A stretch of DNA of 61,483 bases, from the NCBI GenBank assembly GCA_013368445.1, contig JAACJO010000061.1:1-61483 (forward strand), in the 5' to 3' direction. The translations under genes were made by a program, and so were the position numbers. This document shows, one piece after another, positions 25,131 to 36,025 of the stretch (its first letter is position 1; every line of letters starts with the position of its first letter). The stretch comes from Leucocoprinus leucothites (taxonomy: Eukaryota; Basidiomycota; Agaricomycetes; Agaricales; Agaricaceae). The notes below the pieces were generated by a model that did no database searches, had not been told where the DNA came from, and saw only the letters and a program-made list of their open reading frames with translations.

Positions 25131-25979
25131 CTTGAAGTAGGCGGAGGCCAAGGAGGACTCGGAAATGTCGGTGATGGGATCAAAAATAGAAATGACAGTG
25201 ATCGATCAACATCCTTCCTTCGGTCAGCTCAAGTCTTCGGTTCGACGTCAGTCTCGGGAAGCGGCTTCTGGGACTTCCTGCAGCTTCAATCAGAACGGAT
25301 ATCCGGATTCGGCGGAGGTAGACTGCCGAGTTTCAGGCAGAGTTTTGGAACGGGATGAGTACTGGGAAGGTAAGCACTGTCGTCAGAGTCCTAAAGTATC
25401 TGTTGAGGATGTTTATAGGCTAATATCTGGTTATCCGTCAAGCCACTCGTCGTTCGATGGCCTTACGCAGGTCCCTCAAACACCATATCGCATCTTACAA
25501 CTTTGGCCTGTCTTCGAGCTCGAAAATAGTGCTGCCAGCGACACAATACACAGGCCCGTATTCGTGCTGCTTCCCCTCCATGCAAATGCTAATGTGAAAA
25601 TACAACAGAAACACGACAACGTCTACAATTACGCTCCTGCTGCCCTTCTTTCATATCCCTACAACACTCAAATAGCCGCGCTGCAGTCCTCTACACTCTC
25701 CCCTTGTTCCAACGGCCAAGTTCTTAATCAGCCTCACCGTTACCTTCAAAAAAGTGGGCTTCCATTGCTTCGCCGGTAACAGAAGTATTGCTTACCCGAC
25801 TCTTATTCACTCCAAGTACAGTCGGCAGGTATCAAAACGGCGATACGCTGGTGCTTTCAATGCGTAGTGGAGCCGAGCCTGAGGTGCGGATAAGCTCACT
25901 TTCTCCACAAAGGCTTTCCTGGACACTAACTCAAGGTTTCGTCGTGTCTGTGTAGGACACGCCAGCGGACTCAAGATCT
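25131..25979. other. Degenerate spacer, possible + strand exon pair
   Basis: The longest open stretch (25165-25779) crosses a good-looking + strand intron (GTAAGCACTG at about 25371 to TTTATAG at about 25420). On either side it reads DSAEVDCRVSGRVLERDEYW and LQLWPVFELENSAASDTIHR. The same junction exists at 7868, 50411 and 54580 but frames differ. I do not recognise the product and do not call a gene. Confidence 0.35.
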
Positions 25980-26740
25980 CATCACTTTGCTCTCGCCATT
26001 GTTCAAGATGTAGCCGCTCGCAACTCAGCTCTCCAATCGACGCTATGGCCAGTTCAGTGAATAAAGTCGCCTCGGGAGCCGTAGACTCCCCTCCCAGGGT
26101 CTTGTGCTTGTTATTACCACAAAATCATCCCGATAACGCGTCTTCTTCCCTTCCTCTCGATGCCGCTGCTTCGGTGGTAGATGGAAGTGCCGGTGGCGTG
26201 GCCGCAACACCCACGATGGCAAGATCTGGGCGAGGATGGCTTGCGCTATTGGAGCAAGGAATGAGGAGTGGCAGTATGTTCTTGATTGCGAGTATTGTGG
26301 TTCTGATACCCTCTATTCCACGGAGGAACAGCCACAAACCGTAGGCAGGGGAAGAAGGGTAGGATCTAGCGACGGCCAATTCGTGACCTGGGAGAGGAGG
26401 CGGCGATGACGATGCAAACAGGCAGGAAAGTGATGAGGAAGACAGCAACAGCAAGCAGGGCCAGTGGACCATCCTTGTACTTAAACCAACTCTCCCTGCC
26501 ACTACACGCACCCACGCTCACACCATCCATACATCAACTCAAGTTCCAGCATATCCAAACACGCCAACGCCTGTGCAGGCTCGTTCGGCGGTGCTGCAGT
26601 AAATACAAGCAGTAGATACAGAGTTTGTGTGCTAGGGAGAGGGAGAGGGATTGTGTCGGTGACTCCTAGCTAGCGAGTGTTATGTAGTGCGCTTGTTGGA
26701 AGGGTAAGGTACGTGTATAGCCATTTAAATCTTGATATAT
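25980..26740 (+). pseudogene. Gene X relic, 3' half
   Basis: Only the second half of gene X is present. It starts inside TTVQDV-like sequence fused to 'caagatctcatcactttgctctcgcc'. It then reads SSSLPLDAAASVVDGSAGG and TPTMARSGRGWLALLEQGMR (26150-26270), and MTMQTGRKVMRKTATAS (26406). An internal frame change follows. It matches 55150-55870 closely. Confidence 0.45.
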
Positions 26741-27848
26741 GCGGATATTAACTTCGGCTGGAGATCGTTCCGTTTGTTTCGCATCACCATTAGACGGTGT
26801 GATATGAAACTGGGATGTTTGTACAGGATGTCTGGTCGTTATCGCTGGCGGGGATACTAGTTCACCACCGCAGCAATGGATGACCAACCTGCACCTGAAG
26901 GGCCCATATCATCCTAACTAATCAACGTTGTCAGCGCTTTGAGCCGCTTCATAGCTCAAGCTACCACTTTTGCCTTTGTGACTCGTTCACCGCACCTCGA
27001 CATTTCCTAGCCGCATCTCTCCACCCTCCTTGTTCAAAACCCAACCTTCTTCCCCTTCAATCGAGCATGCGAGCCCATTGGAAGAACCAAGCACTTAAGT
27101 ACCATGTATAACGCTCCCCCATGTCCATGTTTAAGTCCACCATCGCGAGGTCTGAGATCTGAACTGGCGCATCTTGTTTCAAATCGGTCGTACGCGCAGA
27201 GATTTCTTCTCTTGTCGAAGTGCTCGCGCAAGGGTGATTGTGATGTTAGGATAAGCAGGGCCATAGTGGTCTCCTTGATTGCCTGTATTGTAGCTTCTGT
27301 ATCATCCTTTCCGTAGAGGGGTGGGATGGCTAAGCAAATACACACATACGAATGTTTTCTAGGCAGGCATCTCGCTGAAACATGGGCCATTAAGTAAGTG
27401 ATTAGACTGTGGAAGAGTCTGCTTTGATTCCGAGGATGATTGTGGCTGAGCTATGTTGCCGAACTGCGGCTGCTTAGGGTGTAATCGTCGCCTCGCAATG
27501 ACACCGTGTTGGCCGCGATCTATTCCAAATTTGACTTTCAAAAGGCTCCTGTTGTAGCCTGGCTCGAGACTCCCAAATTCGACGTCGAGTTCTCATGGCA
27601 GGGTACGCGCGCCTCTTCGTAAACAAAGCCAGGTGTTTACCGTTTGATTATCATCCGCTTCCCCGTGTATATGCATTGAGTACGATGGACTGTGGGATTT
27701 GTGATATTTTATTCCATTTACCAGGTTCAACCAATTATTGGCATCTCCGTCATGGGTACATTTCCAAAAATGGGCAACACATTAATGCTGTATTATGATC
27801 TGCAGACGCACAGCCTGCTCTCAACGCTTTCCCTCACCACGCTCTGCT
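26741..27848. other. Spacer and 5' region upstream of U4
   Basis: It contains a short WD40-like remnant ('agacggtgtgatatgaaactgggatg', 26793-26820) and degenerate sequence. The last 250 bp before the U4 ATG are well conserved with U6 (57490-57737). They include 'ccccgtgtatatgcattgagtac' and 'tttccaaaaat.ggcaaca', which also occur before U3 and U5. This is probably promoter plus 5' UTR; no defined element can be named. Confidence 0.45.
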
Positions 27849-30800
27849 ATGGTATGTGTCTCGCTCTGTCTGTGTAATGGAAAACCTGCTGATGATGCAA
27901 AGAACAAGCACCATAGGAGTCCAAGTAATAGTGAAACCCAAACCACGCCTTCCAAGCGGCCCAAGCGGATTGAACCAGGAAGCTGTAGTACTTCCCCCAC
28001 CGCTAGCTCGAGTGCGTCCTGGGCCATTCTCTCCTCCGTTACAAAAGCGCCCAGTCTTACCATTCGAGACAGTACCTCAACATGACCAGGATCCTTCTCA
28101 TTCTCAAGCGCTGAACAGTGCAATTACCTCCGGAAGCCAATTGCAGCATTCTCGGGGAGAACATCGTGCGTAGCACTTATGGCTGCCCTACCACACGCTG
28201 AAATACGTCCAATATCAGGAGATTTGCCCAATTTCTTCTCAAATGCAAGCGGTTTCCAGATCAATAACTCAACTATTATTGGAAGTGTCGTTCAGTGTCC
28301 CGATGGAGCAACGCTGCCCTTTCCCGACTCTTATGGTGACTCCTGTGGCCCTTACCCTTGAGCTTTTGTATTTACATCATGGTAACAGATGGACGAAAGC
28401 TGAAGAAGGCACTTGTGGAAGGCCCCGAGTTTGTCCCTCTGGCGAGGGAATGCATGCAAGATACCCATGTTGCGATTTTGTCAGATGTCAACGCCAGGAT
28501 TCATGACAGCGAGGGCAACAATATCATTTGGATCAAAGGCTTCCCTGGTGTTGGGAAGTCTGCCCTAGCATCCACCATCGTATCTCGACTCCGTGAACGG
28601 GGTGAACTCCTATCATATTTCGTGTTCGACCGTGCCAAACCGATAACCACAACTACGAGAGCCCTCTGGCGCCGCGTCACTTGGGACCTTGCTCGTTTAT
28701 ATCCAGCCGCAAGGCCGTCTTTACTGAAACGCATTGATGACGAAACCCTCGATGTCAACACTCCCAATATCGGCTCCCTCTTCACATCTCTCATCATCGA
28801 GCCATTGTCAGACCTAGGCAAGAGCGAGTCAACAGGAGTTCAGCCTCATCAACCCGTAGTGGTCATCATTGATGCTGCCGATGAATGTGGTGGCCTTGAA
28901 GGACCTCGGTCGGACGATCGCAAAGCTCTTTTGCGGACACTTGAACAATGGCACTCAGAACTCCCCAAGAACTTCAAGCTTGTGGTTACCAGCAGGGAAG
29001 AAGATGATATCAAGCGACGCATCTCGCCTATCGGCACCCACATTCACATTTCCATCACCACTGATGAAGCTTCCAATGATATCCGCAAGTACCTTGAGGA
29101 TCGTCTCGGGGATATTGCGAGTGCATACTCTCAATTACCTGTGGACTGGGCCCACCAGACAGCCAGTCACCTGGCTAAACGTGTGGCAGGCGTGTTCATT
29201 TGGGCCACGACCATTGCAAACTTTATTGAGGCTGGTGAGCCCCAGTCACGGCTCAAAGATATTGACGCTGGGCTAGGATTATGGGGCAAACAAGGATCGC
29301 TGAATGCTCTGTATGCAAGTGTCCTCAAGGTCTCATTCGAGGGCCTTCATGGAGATGAGGCAGAGGCATTCAAGACTGTCATTGGTGCAATGATTTTTGC
29401 TCAACGGCCGTTCGATGACTCCGACTTCACCGCGATGAGCCCTGTGGTGACTGGCTCGGTGCTGGGGTACATCCGTAAGGGACTGCGGTCAGTCATTGAC
29501 GAGGGCACCACCCTCCGCTTCGTTCACCAATCATTCGTTGATTTCCTGCTCTCTCCGGAATGCCCCGACGAGTTCGCTATCAAGGAGCCGGAACAGCAAC
29601 ATCAGCTCTCTACTCTATGCCTGGCCACCCTGTCGAAGCAGCTACGGTTCAACATCTGCGACCTGGAGACATCGAGTCTGAAGAACGCGGATGTGCCTGA
29701 TATCGAAACCAAGGTTAAGGCCGGCATCCCGTCACTCCTCTCGTACGCGAGCTGTTTTTTGGCTGAACATCTTCGTCACACTGCATTTGACGAGCGCCTG
29801 ATGGTCCACTTGAGGGTGGTGTTCAAGGAGAAGCTGCTATACTGGCTCGAAGTGATGAGCCTGCTGGAGGAGATGCACCGGGTGGTGCCGATCCTGAGGG
29901 TGGTTGTTGATTGGATCACCGTATGTACTCTGTCCGCTTCCTTGCATCACATTTCTGACACTCTTTACATAGGCGAGGGATGGAGACCTTACCGAGTTTG
30001 TTTGTGATGCCCTCCGATTCGTCATGACGTTCACCATCCCCATCATGCAAAGCGCCCCACATATCTACCTCTCTGCCCTCCCCTTCGCTCCTGAAGAATC
30101 GCTGGTTGCGAAATATTTCCTGCCCAGATTCCCTCAACTCCTCGCACTCGATACAGGCAAACCTAGTCACTGGTCATTGTGTATTTTTGTTTCAGAGTGC
30201 CATAGAATGAGAATTACTGCCACTGCCCTTTCTCCGGATGAGAAGATATTTGCATCTGGGGATGAGGGTGGCGATATATGTATCTGGGACTCTGAAACGG
30301 GGATTTTGATCTCAGGTCCACTTATTCCATATGTTATGGGCCAACGCCCAGCATTCAGCCTTGCCTTCAGTCCCAATGGGAAGTACCTGGTAGCTACATA
30401 CGGACAAGAACGGATGGTGATTTGGGATGTAGAAAGTGGCAAGGAATACCTTTGTTTCGGAGGGTTTTCGGAGGGGCCTGGCTCCTCTCCCCTCCATGGT
30501 GACGCATCAGAGGGGATTATATCTGCTGTCTATTCCAAGGATGGCCATATGATTGTTTCAATATCGGAATATGACGATCCAACCCACAATGACAACCATC
30601 ATTATCATTGCCGTGTCCGGTCGTGGGACGCAAGTACCGGTACCCTGGCACACATCCTACTCGATCTCCCCAGATCAGGCCATGATTATTTATTGTCACC
30701 GGATGCACATTTCCTTGCCTCATGGAGCCATCCCCGTGGGACTCTACTGAGAGTATGGGATTTGACAGAAAGACCTCCTAGAGGTGTGATTGAGCAGAAT

Positions 30801-32462
30801 GCCATTGATGAAGAGTCTTCGTGGTCCTTGGCGTTCTCCACAGATGGGAATTTCCTACTGGCTGTGGCTTGCATACCAGACTATGTCTGTATAGCATACA
30901 TCTGGAGGATGGACACTTGTACTCTTATCAGGCCGGCCATTTCACTGGGCCCCGACTTCGGGCATTGTGTATTATATTCGTGTGGTTATGAAGACTTGGC
31001 TATTGGCGTTCATGGCACAGCGTCGACAAAGATCTTTGACGCCACCACAGGCGATGTAATCTATTGTGGTGAGGGACTGATCGGGGTAGAAGAGTACTCC
31101 CCTCCGTCACGCAGTGGCAGAAAAATTCTGCATGGGTATGATGACGGGACTATCAGGATGTGGGATTATCAGTGCCACACACAGGTCTCACCTGTCATTG
31201 ATTTCGCCACTGATGACGACCCAGAGCACCTGGACGGATCGGTAGAGCCAGTGTTTTCACCTTGTGGTGGGACATTGGCGGTGAGCTACGGAGACGAGAT
31301 CAGGCTTTTGAATACGACTACCGGTGAACCTATAAACCTCAGTCACCCTATCCGAACCGGGAGTGACGAGCTTGCCTTCTCTGGTGATGGTAGATATCTA
31401 GCATCCTTTCAGTGGACAAACAAAAAACCTATTGTGATCAACATATGGGAAGTGGGTACCGGAATCAATCACCGTCATCTAGTCGTAACTCGCGCGCCCA
31501 AAGAAAGCGTCTCCCATCTCTTCTTTGCTTCGAGCAACCATCGATTGGTTCTGTGTAGCTCAGTGAGGGAGGGTGAAGAGAAGAGATATGTGGTGCGCAT
31601 TTGGGGACATGATGTGCTTGATGAACCATGTACTACAGCAACTCTAGCATTCCAAACGACCGGCTGGTCAACCCTTGTGCTTTCGCCTGATACCTTGATT
31701 GCTCTTATAATACTCGAGAACACATCCACGGGTACTACCTTTCATTGCCACCACCGAAGCTCTATAGAGGAGCGGTTCGCCCCTCATGCCCTGTTTGACT
31801 CAGCTGCTTTAGGGCCAAAGACTTCCTGCTGGGGAGGACGGGCAGCATTCTCACCCAGTGGACGACTTTTTGCATCAACGCCCAACCACAGAAGGAAATT
31901 GCTTCAAATACGAGTATGGGAGACGAAAACATGGACAGAGATCGCGGGACCTTTTAGTGCAGGCGGAATTTTGGATTGGGGCAGTGAAATGTCACTATCA
32001 ATCTCACCTGATGACTGTCTCATTCGGTTTGTATCCACGGGAGATGGTGCAATATGGGTTTGGGATATTCACACTGGGCAAAGGGTTGCTGGGCCCTGGC
32101 ATGGATATGATCTTAGGCGAGCGTCCCAGATCATCATTTCGCCAGATGGAGATAAACTGGCATCCATACGTTGTGGTGAATCTCGGACAGTCAGACTTTG
32201 GGATACCCATGGTCTCTGTAGTGGGCGGGCACAGGAACCGGTTGGGGCGTTGGAGATTTTGGAGATCGATCCCTCATTGGAGATGGGTGGGTTGAGGAAG
32301 AGGATGGCGACTCGTTACTCTTTTGGGTTCCAGTCGAGCACAGAGACAGACTGGCGGCCGAGGAATATCACCATACTAGGGGCGACGTTGACGAAGCTGG
32401 ATTTTAGTAGATTCGTGTACGGGTGGGATTGGGAAGAGTGTATTGACGAAGAGTACCTATAA
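27849..32462 (+). CDS. NLR unit U4, intact NACHT-WD40 STAND protein
   Basis: The only copy open from ATG to stop. Exons: ATG 27849-27851, then 27903-28011, 28073-28165, 28219-28335, 28389-29920 and 29973-32462; introns are 51, 61, 53, 53 and 52 bp. The total is 4344 coding bases, 1447 residues. Residues 1-107 form a leader with PSKRPKR and FFSNASGFQINNSTIIGSV. The NACHT has Walker A GFPGVGKS at about 158-165 and Walker B VVVIIDAADEC at about 264-274, followed by a VTSREEDDI motif. A winged-helix-like FVHQSFVDFLL follows, and WD40 repeats run from about 660. Thirteen WD signatures can be counted, plus one degenerate one. Near the C-terminus a 1-bp and a 2-bp loss (about 32245 and 32355) replace some 36 residues by another frame and then restore it. 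Expected role: ligand-sensing NTPase switch of fungal innate or allorecognition type (family knowledge). Ligand unknown. Confidence 0.88.
27856..28173 (+). other. Overlapping open frame across U4 leader exons
   Basis: A second frame stays open for 105 codons through intron 1, exon 2, intron 2 and exon 3 without splicing. It runs into the same frame as exon 3 (PQHDQDPSHS). U6 has a similar one (57674-58087). U3 and U5 have stops in this frame, whereas the spliced frame is open in exon 2 of all four, so I favour the spliced gene. Confidence 0.3.
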
Positions 32463-33110
32463 GTACACAACACGAACACAGACTGTTGAGTGATTATGGT
32501 AATGTTTGGGATTTTACTTTGTACTAGTAGTCCTCGCTGCTTGCGAGCGCAGTAGGAAATCTACCGAAATTATCAGTCCTGACGTTGATACCTGATGGGC
32601 CAGTGACCACCCTTGGTTCAAGTACCAGAATTCGAAGCAGAGGGCTTCGCTCCTATGTTCTTCGATCCCCTTGAAAAAGACATCGGTCGAATAAATCTGG
32701 ATATCCATGTTCGGATTGAGTTATACTGGCTGTGAGTGCGCGTGGAGGCGCGTGAACGTATTTGCCGGATAGGAGGATAGGAACGCGAAAGATGCTGAAT
32801 ATCTGATGAAGTAGTTGACTCTACTTAGGCGCTGCGAACAAAGAGGTCAAAGCATCAGGAAATAAACTGACAGATTTATTTTTATTGACCCTGGCATAAG
32901 ACCATCACTAACACGCCCCTGAGCACTCCTTTCCTCTACCCTCGCAGTACCCTCGCGTTGACTTTCAGAGTCGTCTTCCAAATTTACTTGACCTTTATGG
33001 CGGACCTCAGGCACTTGGCTATTGACAGCCGCCGTTGTCGAAGATTCACTGACGCATCCTCTCGGTCTCAATTCTTCTCCACCAATCGACTCCTCGTTCA
33101 CCTTCACACA
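32463..33110. repeat. Conserved NLR 3' flank, copy 4
   Basis: It matches the flank after U3 (21917-22429), including 'gtactagtagtcctcgctgc', 'cttcgatccccttgaaaaagacatcgg' and 'gagttatactggctgtgagtgcg'. No gene. Confidence 0.6.
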
Positions 33111-34170
33111 GAAATAGCCACAAGCCCTGCACTCTATGCACCTGTGGAACACCTTCTCCAGCTATAGACTCCAGTCAACCAGCCGTACCTCCAACTACAA
33201 TACCCGGAGCTCTTGTTTGCCCTCCACCAACCTGCTGGGGGAGGTGACGCTACGGGTAGGTTGAAGTTGACGAATGCGAAGGCTGGGGCTCAGAGCATTG
33301 AACCGGACATGCCGTGTGAGGGAATGAATGCTGGATGGGCGATGTTGAAGAGGACTGTGGGTGAGAGTGGGACTGCAGGGGTTTGAGCAGAGATTTGGGG
33401 TGCGATAGCTTCTGATTAGAAGGTGTGTCTTTTCGTTGCAAGAGTAGATTATGGACGCTGAGAGCGCATTATAGGCGATTGTGCTGTTGCTTATGGAGCC
33501 ACTCTCGTTGCGAGATAGACTTATGCCCGAGTCTTTTCAAAGATCATATGCATTTTGCGATTCTAGCTCGTCTTCGAGCTCGAAACCTACGCCAACAGTC
33601 GTGGTTTCAGGTCTACGCGGGATGATGCACAGGTCAGTATCAAATACCCTAGCCGCTCATTCCTCCGGTCTACTAACGCAAATTTTTGGACAGGAATACA
33701 ATAACATCCACTTCAAATGTGCACCCCTCCTCACCTCTCTTCGCTGATATCCAAGATGCAACTACTCGCAGCTCAGCCCTCCGAAAGCTTCCTCCTCTCC
33801 CAACATCCAAATCCCTCCTCGCAGGCCTTCCACTATTCACATCCCAAACTACTCTTCCTCTCCCACCAGAATCTCCAGCGCCAAAGCCACTGCTCCCACC
33901 ACGACCTGGCACACGGCCGATATCTAGTATTGGTGGAGGTAGTGTCACATTGAATACTACCACCTCGAGGGTGTCTTCCTCGCATTCGAGGATTTCAAAT
34001 CCGCTCGCTTCATTTCAGGAGTCGACCCCGCACCTGGGCCTGCACCCTCACCGGCACTGCAGCCTGTGTTGGCTACGGCTCCGTGGACGGCTTCAATACG
34101 GGATCTCTTACCATCAACATAATCTCATGATACTGGAAATTGTAATGGTATAGGAGATGTGGATGTAATG
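33111..34170 (+). pseudogene. Gene X 5' part joined to proline-rich part, best preserved copy
   Basis: Pieces in order: a start-like SPALYAPVEHLLQL (33118-33165), AGWAMLKRTVGESGTAG (about 33330), the intron GTGTGTCTTTTCGTTGC...TATAG (about 33422-33473), MEPLSLRDRLMPESFQ, CDSSSSSSSKPTPTVVVSGL (33559-33615), an intron, then an exon at 33690-34120 with TSTSNVHPSSPLFADIQDAT, KLPPLPTSKSLLAGLPLF, LPPESPAPKPLLPPRPGT and SSSHSRISNPLASF. The order shows that gene X and the proline-rich relics can be one gene. Stops and frame changes remain, for example TGA in the second exon. Continues into the VPS9-like region. Confidence 0.5.
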
Positions 34171-35010
34171 GTAGGAGCGGGGGTGTAAGTAAGAAGGAGA
34201 AAGAGAAGTGGATTGTTAATCAGATGGAGGTTGGGCAGTTCAAGGACACGGTTGATTTTGTGCGGGTTTTTACGCGCAGCTGGAGGATTATGATTTATCT
34301 GAGGGTCGAGTTGGGCGGTGGCAGTGCTAGTGTTACTGGAGGACGGGAATATAGGGGGAGTCTGAAGTGAGAATCCAGAGTATAAAAAACTCGTAGAACC
34401 GTGTATTCATTATTCTATGATCGGTGCGTCCTGCTTCTCCCAATATTCGCCACTATCTGACAAGTGTATAACTAGGTCATATACCCAGCTACAAATGGAC
34501 GACTCCTCGCACAACTCGACGCTATCGAACCGGATCGCAGCACCCAACCCCTTAGACCTCATGCTCGAGCACTTGGATATCGTCACTGAGAATGAGTCGA
34601 AAGCTGGGGTTGAAGACGTGAAGGTGTGTGGTGCCAGTGCGTTCATCTTCATCTCCATCTTATGACTTGTGCTGACGATGAGCGGTGATGGAACATTTTA
34701 CAGAGTGGCATAAGCCGGATCCTGTGCATACACCAAAGGAAAAGACCAGGGTATCAACAGATGGTCGTCAAATCGTCGTGGGTGAGTTAATATATGTGGT
34801 CAAAGGGCGAGTCGTTCGGCTAAAGCACATTTGTAGACGAGTTGTCCAAGCTGCCTCCTGTGCGCTTAATATTACCCGAACAAGCTGCACTCGTCAAGTC
34901 GGAAAAAGAGGCTGTAAGAGAGGCTTCTGCAGACGTGGCTGCCACAGCGACAATCCACGAAACTCACTCTTGTCATCTGTGAGAGCTCTCGACCTGCTTC
35001 GGCCCCAGCT
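34171..35010 (+). pseudogene. VPS9-domain-like (Rab5 GEF) gene fragment
   Basis: Residues resembling the helical core of fungal VPS9-domain proteins: DSSHNSTLSNRIAAPNPLDL and MLEHLDIVTENESKAGVEDV (34501-34620), then VCGA. After a gap comes EKTRVSTDGRQIVV (about 34740-34782), an intron GTGAGTTAATATATG...TGTAG (34783-34837), and DELSKLPPVRLILPEQAALV (about 34838-34897). VPS9 proteins activate Rab5-type GTPases on endosomes by nucleotide exchange (family knowledge). The match is from memory of the family pattern, not from a search. It is a fragment: upstream frames are broken (34180-34400), and after 34960 only Pro/Ala/Ser-rich sequence remains. Confidence 0.4.
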
Positions 35011-35599
35011 GCTTCCGGTCCATCTTATCACCCCTATCACTCACCACACGTCCGAATTCCCCTCAGCGCCCGCTCCCGCTCTCGAAACAACGTCACCAGC
35101 ACCCGCTGCACCTTCAAGCTCTATTGTTTCCCTCACCCACACCCACACTAGACATCACATCTAGCACCACAGTCATGTAAACCAACTCCCGTATCATCCG
35201 ACGCACTCCTCATGCTCATATTAGCACTGTTAAAAATCCTCCGAATCCCGCTTCACGTTACACAAGGCAGCGACAGTGATAGCGAGCACCGAGCGAGAGG
35301 CGTGGATGCCCCCTGCATTCATGTTGACTCTTACCACTCCGTACATGCACTCACATGTCATCTATACGTCAACTCAAGTTCCAGCGTAGGCTCATTTGTC
35401 AGCAGATGTGAGGAGTTTAAGGCATTGGTGTGCTAGGAGGAGTGGGAGAGGAGGAAGCAGAGAATTTATCGGGGATTACTGGTGATGCTCTGAGTGCCCC
35501 GAGGAAAAGTTTGGCGCATCGGTCGGCGAGGCTTGATGCACTTGCTGGCGAGGTAAAGGTACGCATATGGTCGTTTTTGTCATATGCTGGAGATTGATT
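35011..35599. other. Degenerate spacer with gene X tail
   Basis: Ala/Pro/Ser-rich open sequence to about 35160 with a small (CCCACA) simple stretch near 35140. Then comes a gene X tail ('gagtgccccgaggaaaagtttgg', about 35495) and its intron-like GTACGCATATGG block. No intact gene. Confidence 0.4.
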
Positions 35600-36025
35600 T
35601 CACCCAGTGATTTTTTTTTATTCGTTTCGCGGCCCTGCAAGGTGGTGCAGTGCGAGTTTCGGGTATCTACAATGAGCAAAGGGTCACCGGACCTTGGTAT
35701 GGAGCCGAGCATCCAGGATCATCATGTCGCTAGGAGGGAAGCTGGCATCTACGTTTTATCTCGGGTCTTGGACAGTCAGATTTCGGGAAACCCGTGATCT
35801 CTGTGGTGGGTAGGTGCAGGAGCCAGTTGGGGCCATTGGAGATTCTGGAGATCGATCTCTCACTCAAGATGGTTCTAAGTACAAGACAGTGACTCGTTAC
35901 TTTGCTGGGTCCTAGTCGGGTGCAGGAATGGACTGGCTGTCGGGAAGCATGTGACGCAGGCTATGCTAGATTTCGACTCGTTCAAATATGGGGAGTAGGA
36001 AGAATGTATGGACAAAGAGTGGTAA
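35600..36025 (+). pseudogene. NLR WD40 3'-end relic
   Basis: Degenerate copy of the last WD40 blades and C-terminus of the NLR units. Compare 'gggtatctacaatgagcaaagggtcaccggaccttggtatgga' with the WVWDIHTGQRVAGPWHG region of U4 (32050-32110). It continues to 'ctggcatct', 'cagtcagatttcggg', 'ggccattggagattctggagatcgatctctcactcaagatgg' and 'ttcaaatatggggag'. It is out of frame and riddled with changes. It shows that a seventh NLR unit once stood here. Confidence 0.7.

Larger units (their letters stand above)
23925..32462. repeat. Segmental duplication pair A, copy 1
   Basis: From 'aatacgagttaat' at 23925 this block matches 53075 to the window end: gene Y relic, gene X 3' half, NLR leader, NACHT, WD40. 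Copy 2 has gained a 548-bp transposon and about 205 bp more. Confidence 0.8.

Noticed and set aside
25165..25779. 204-codon + strand open frame
   Set aside because: It crosses a likely intron (about 25371-25420), and the duplicate at 54360-54750 keeps only fragments in other frames. Kept as a degenerate spacer.
27034..27390. 118-codon minus-strand open frame upstream of U4
   Set aside because: No conserved frame in the copy at 56961-57221 and no family recognised.
27741..27851. Longer N-terminus for U4 from the ATG at 27795 in frame with the start codon
   Set aside because: U3 and U5 have in-frame stops in the same stretch, so the conserved start is the ATG at the splice donor.
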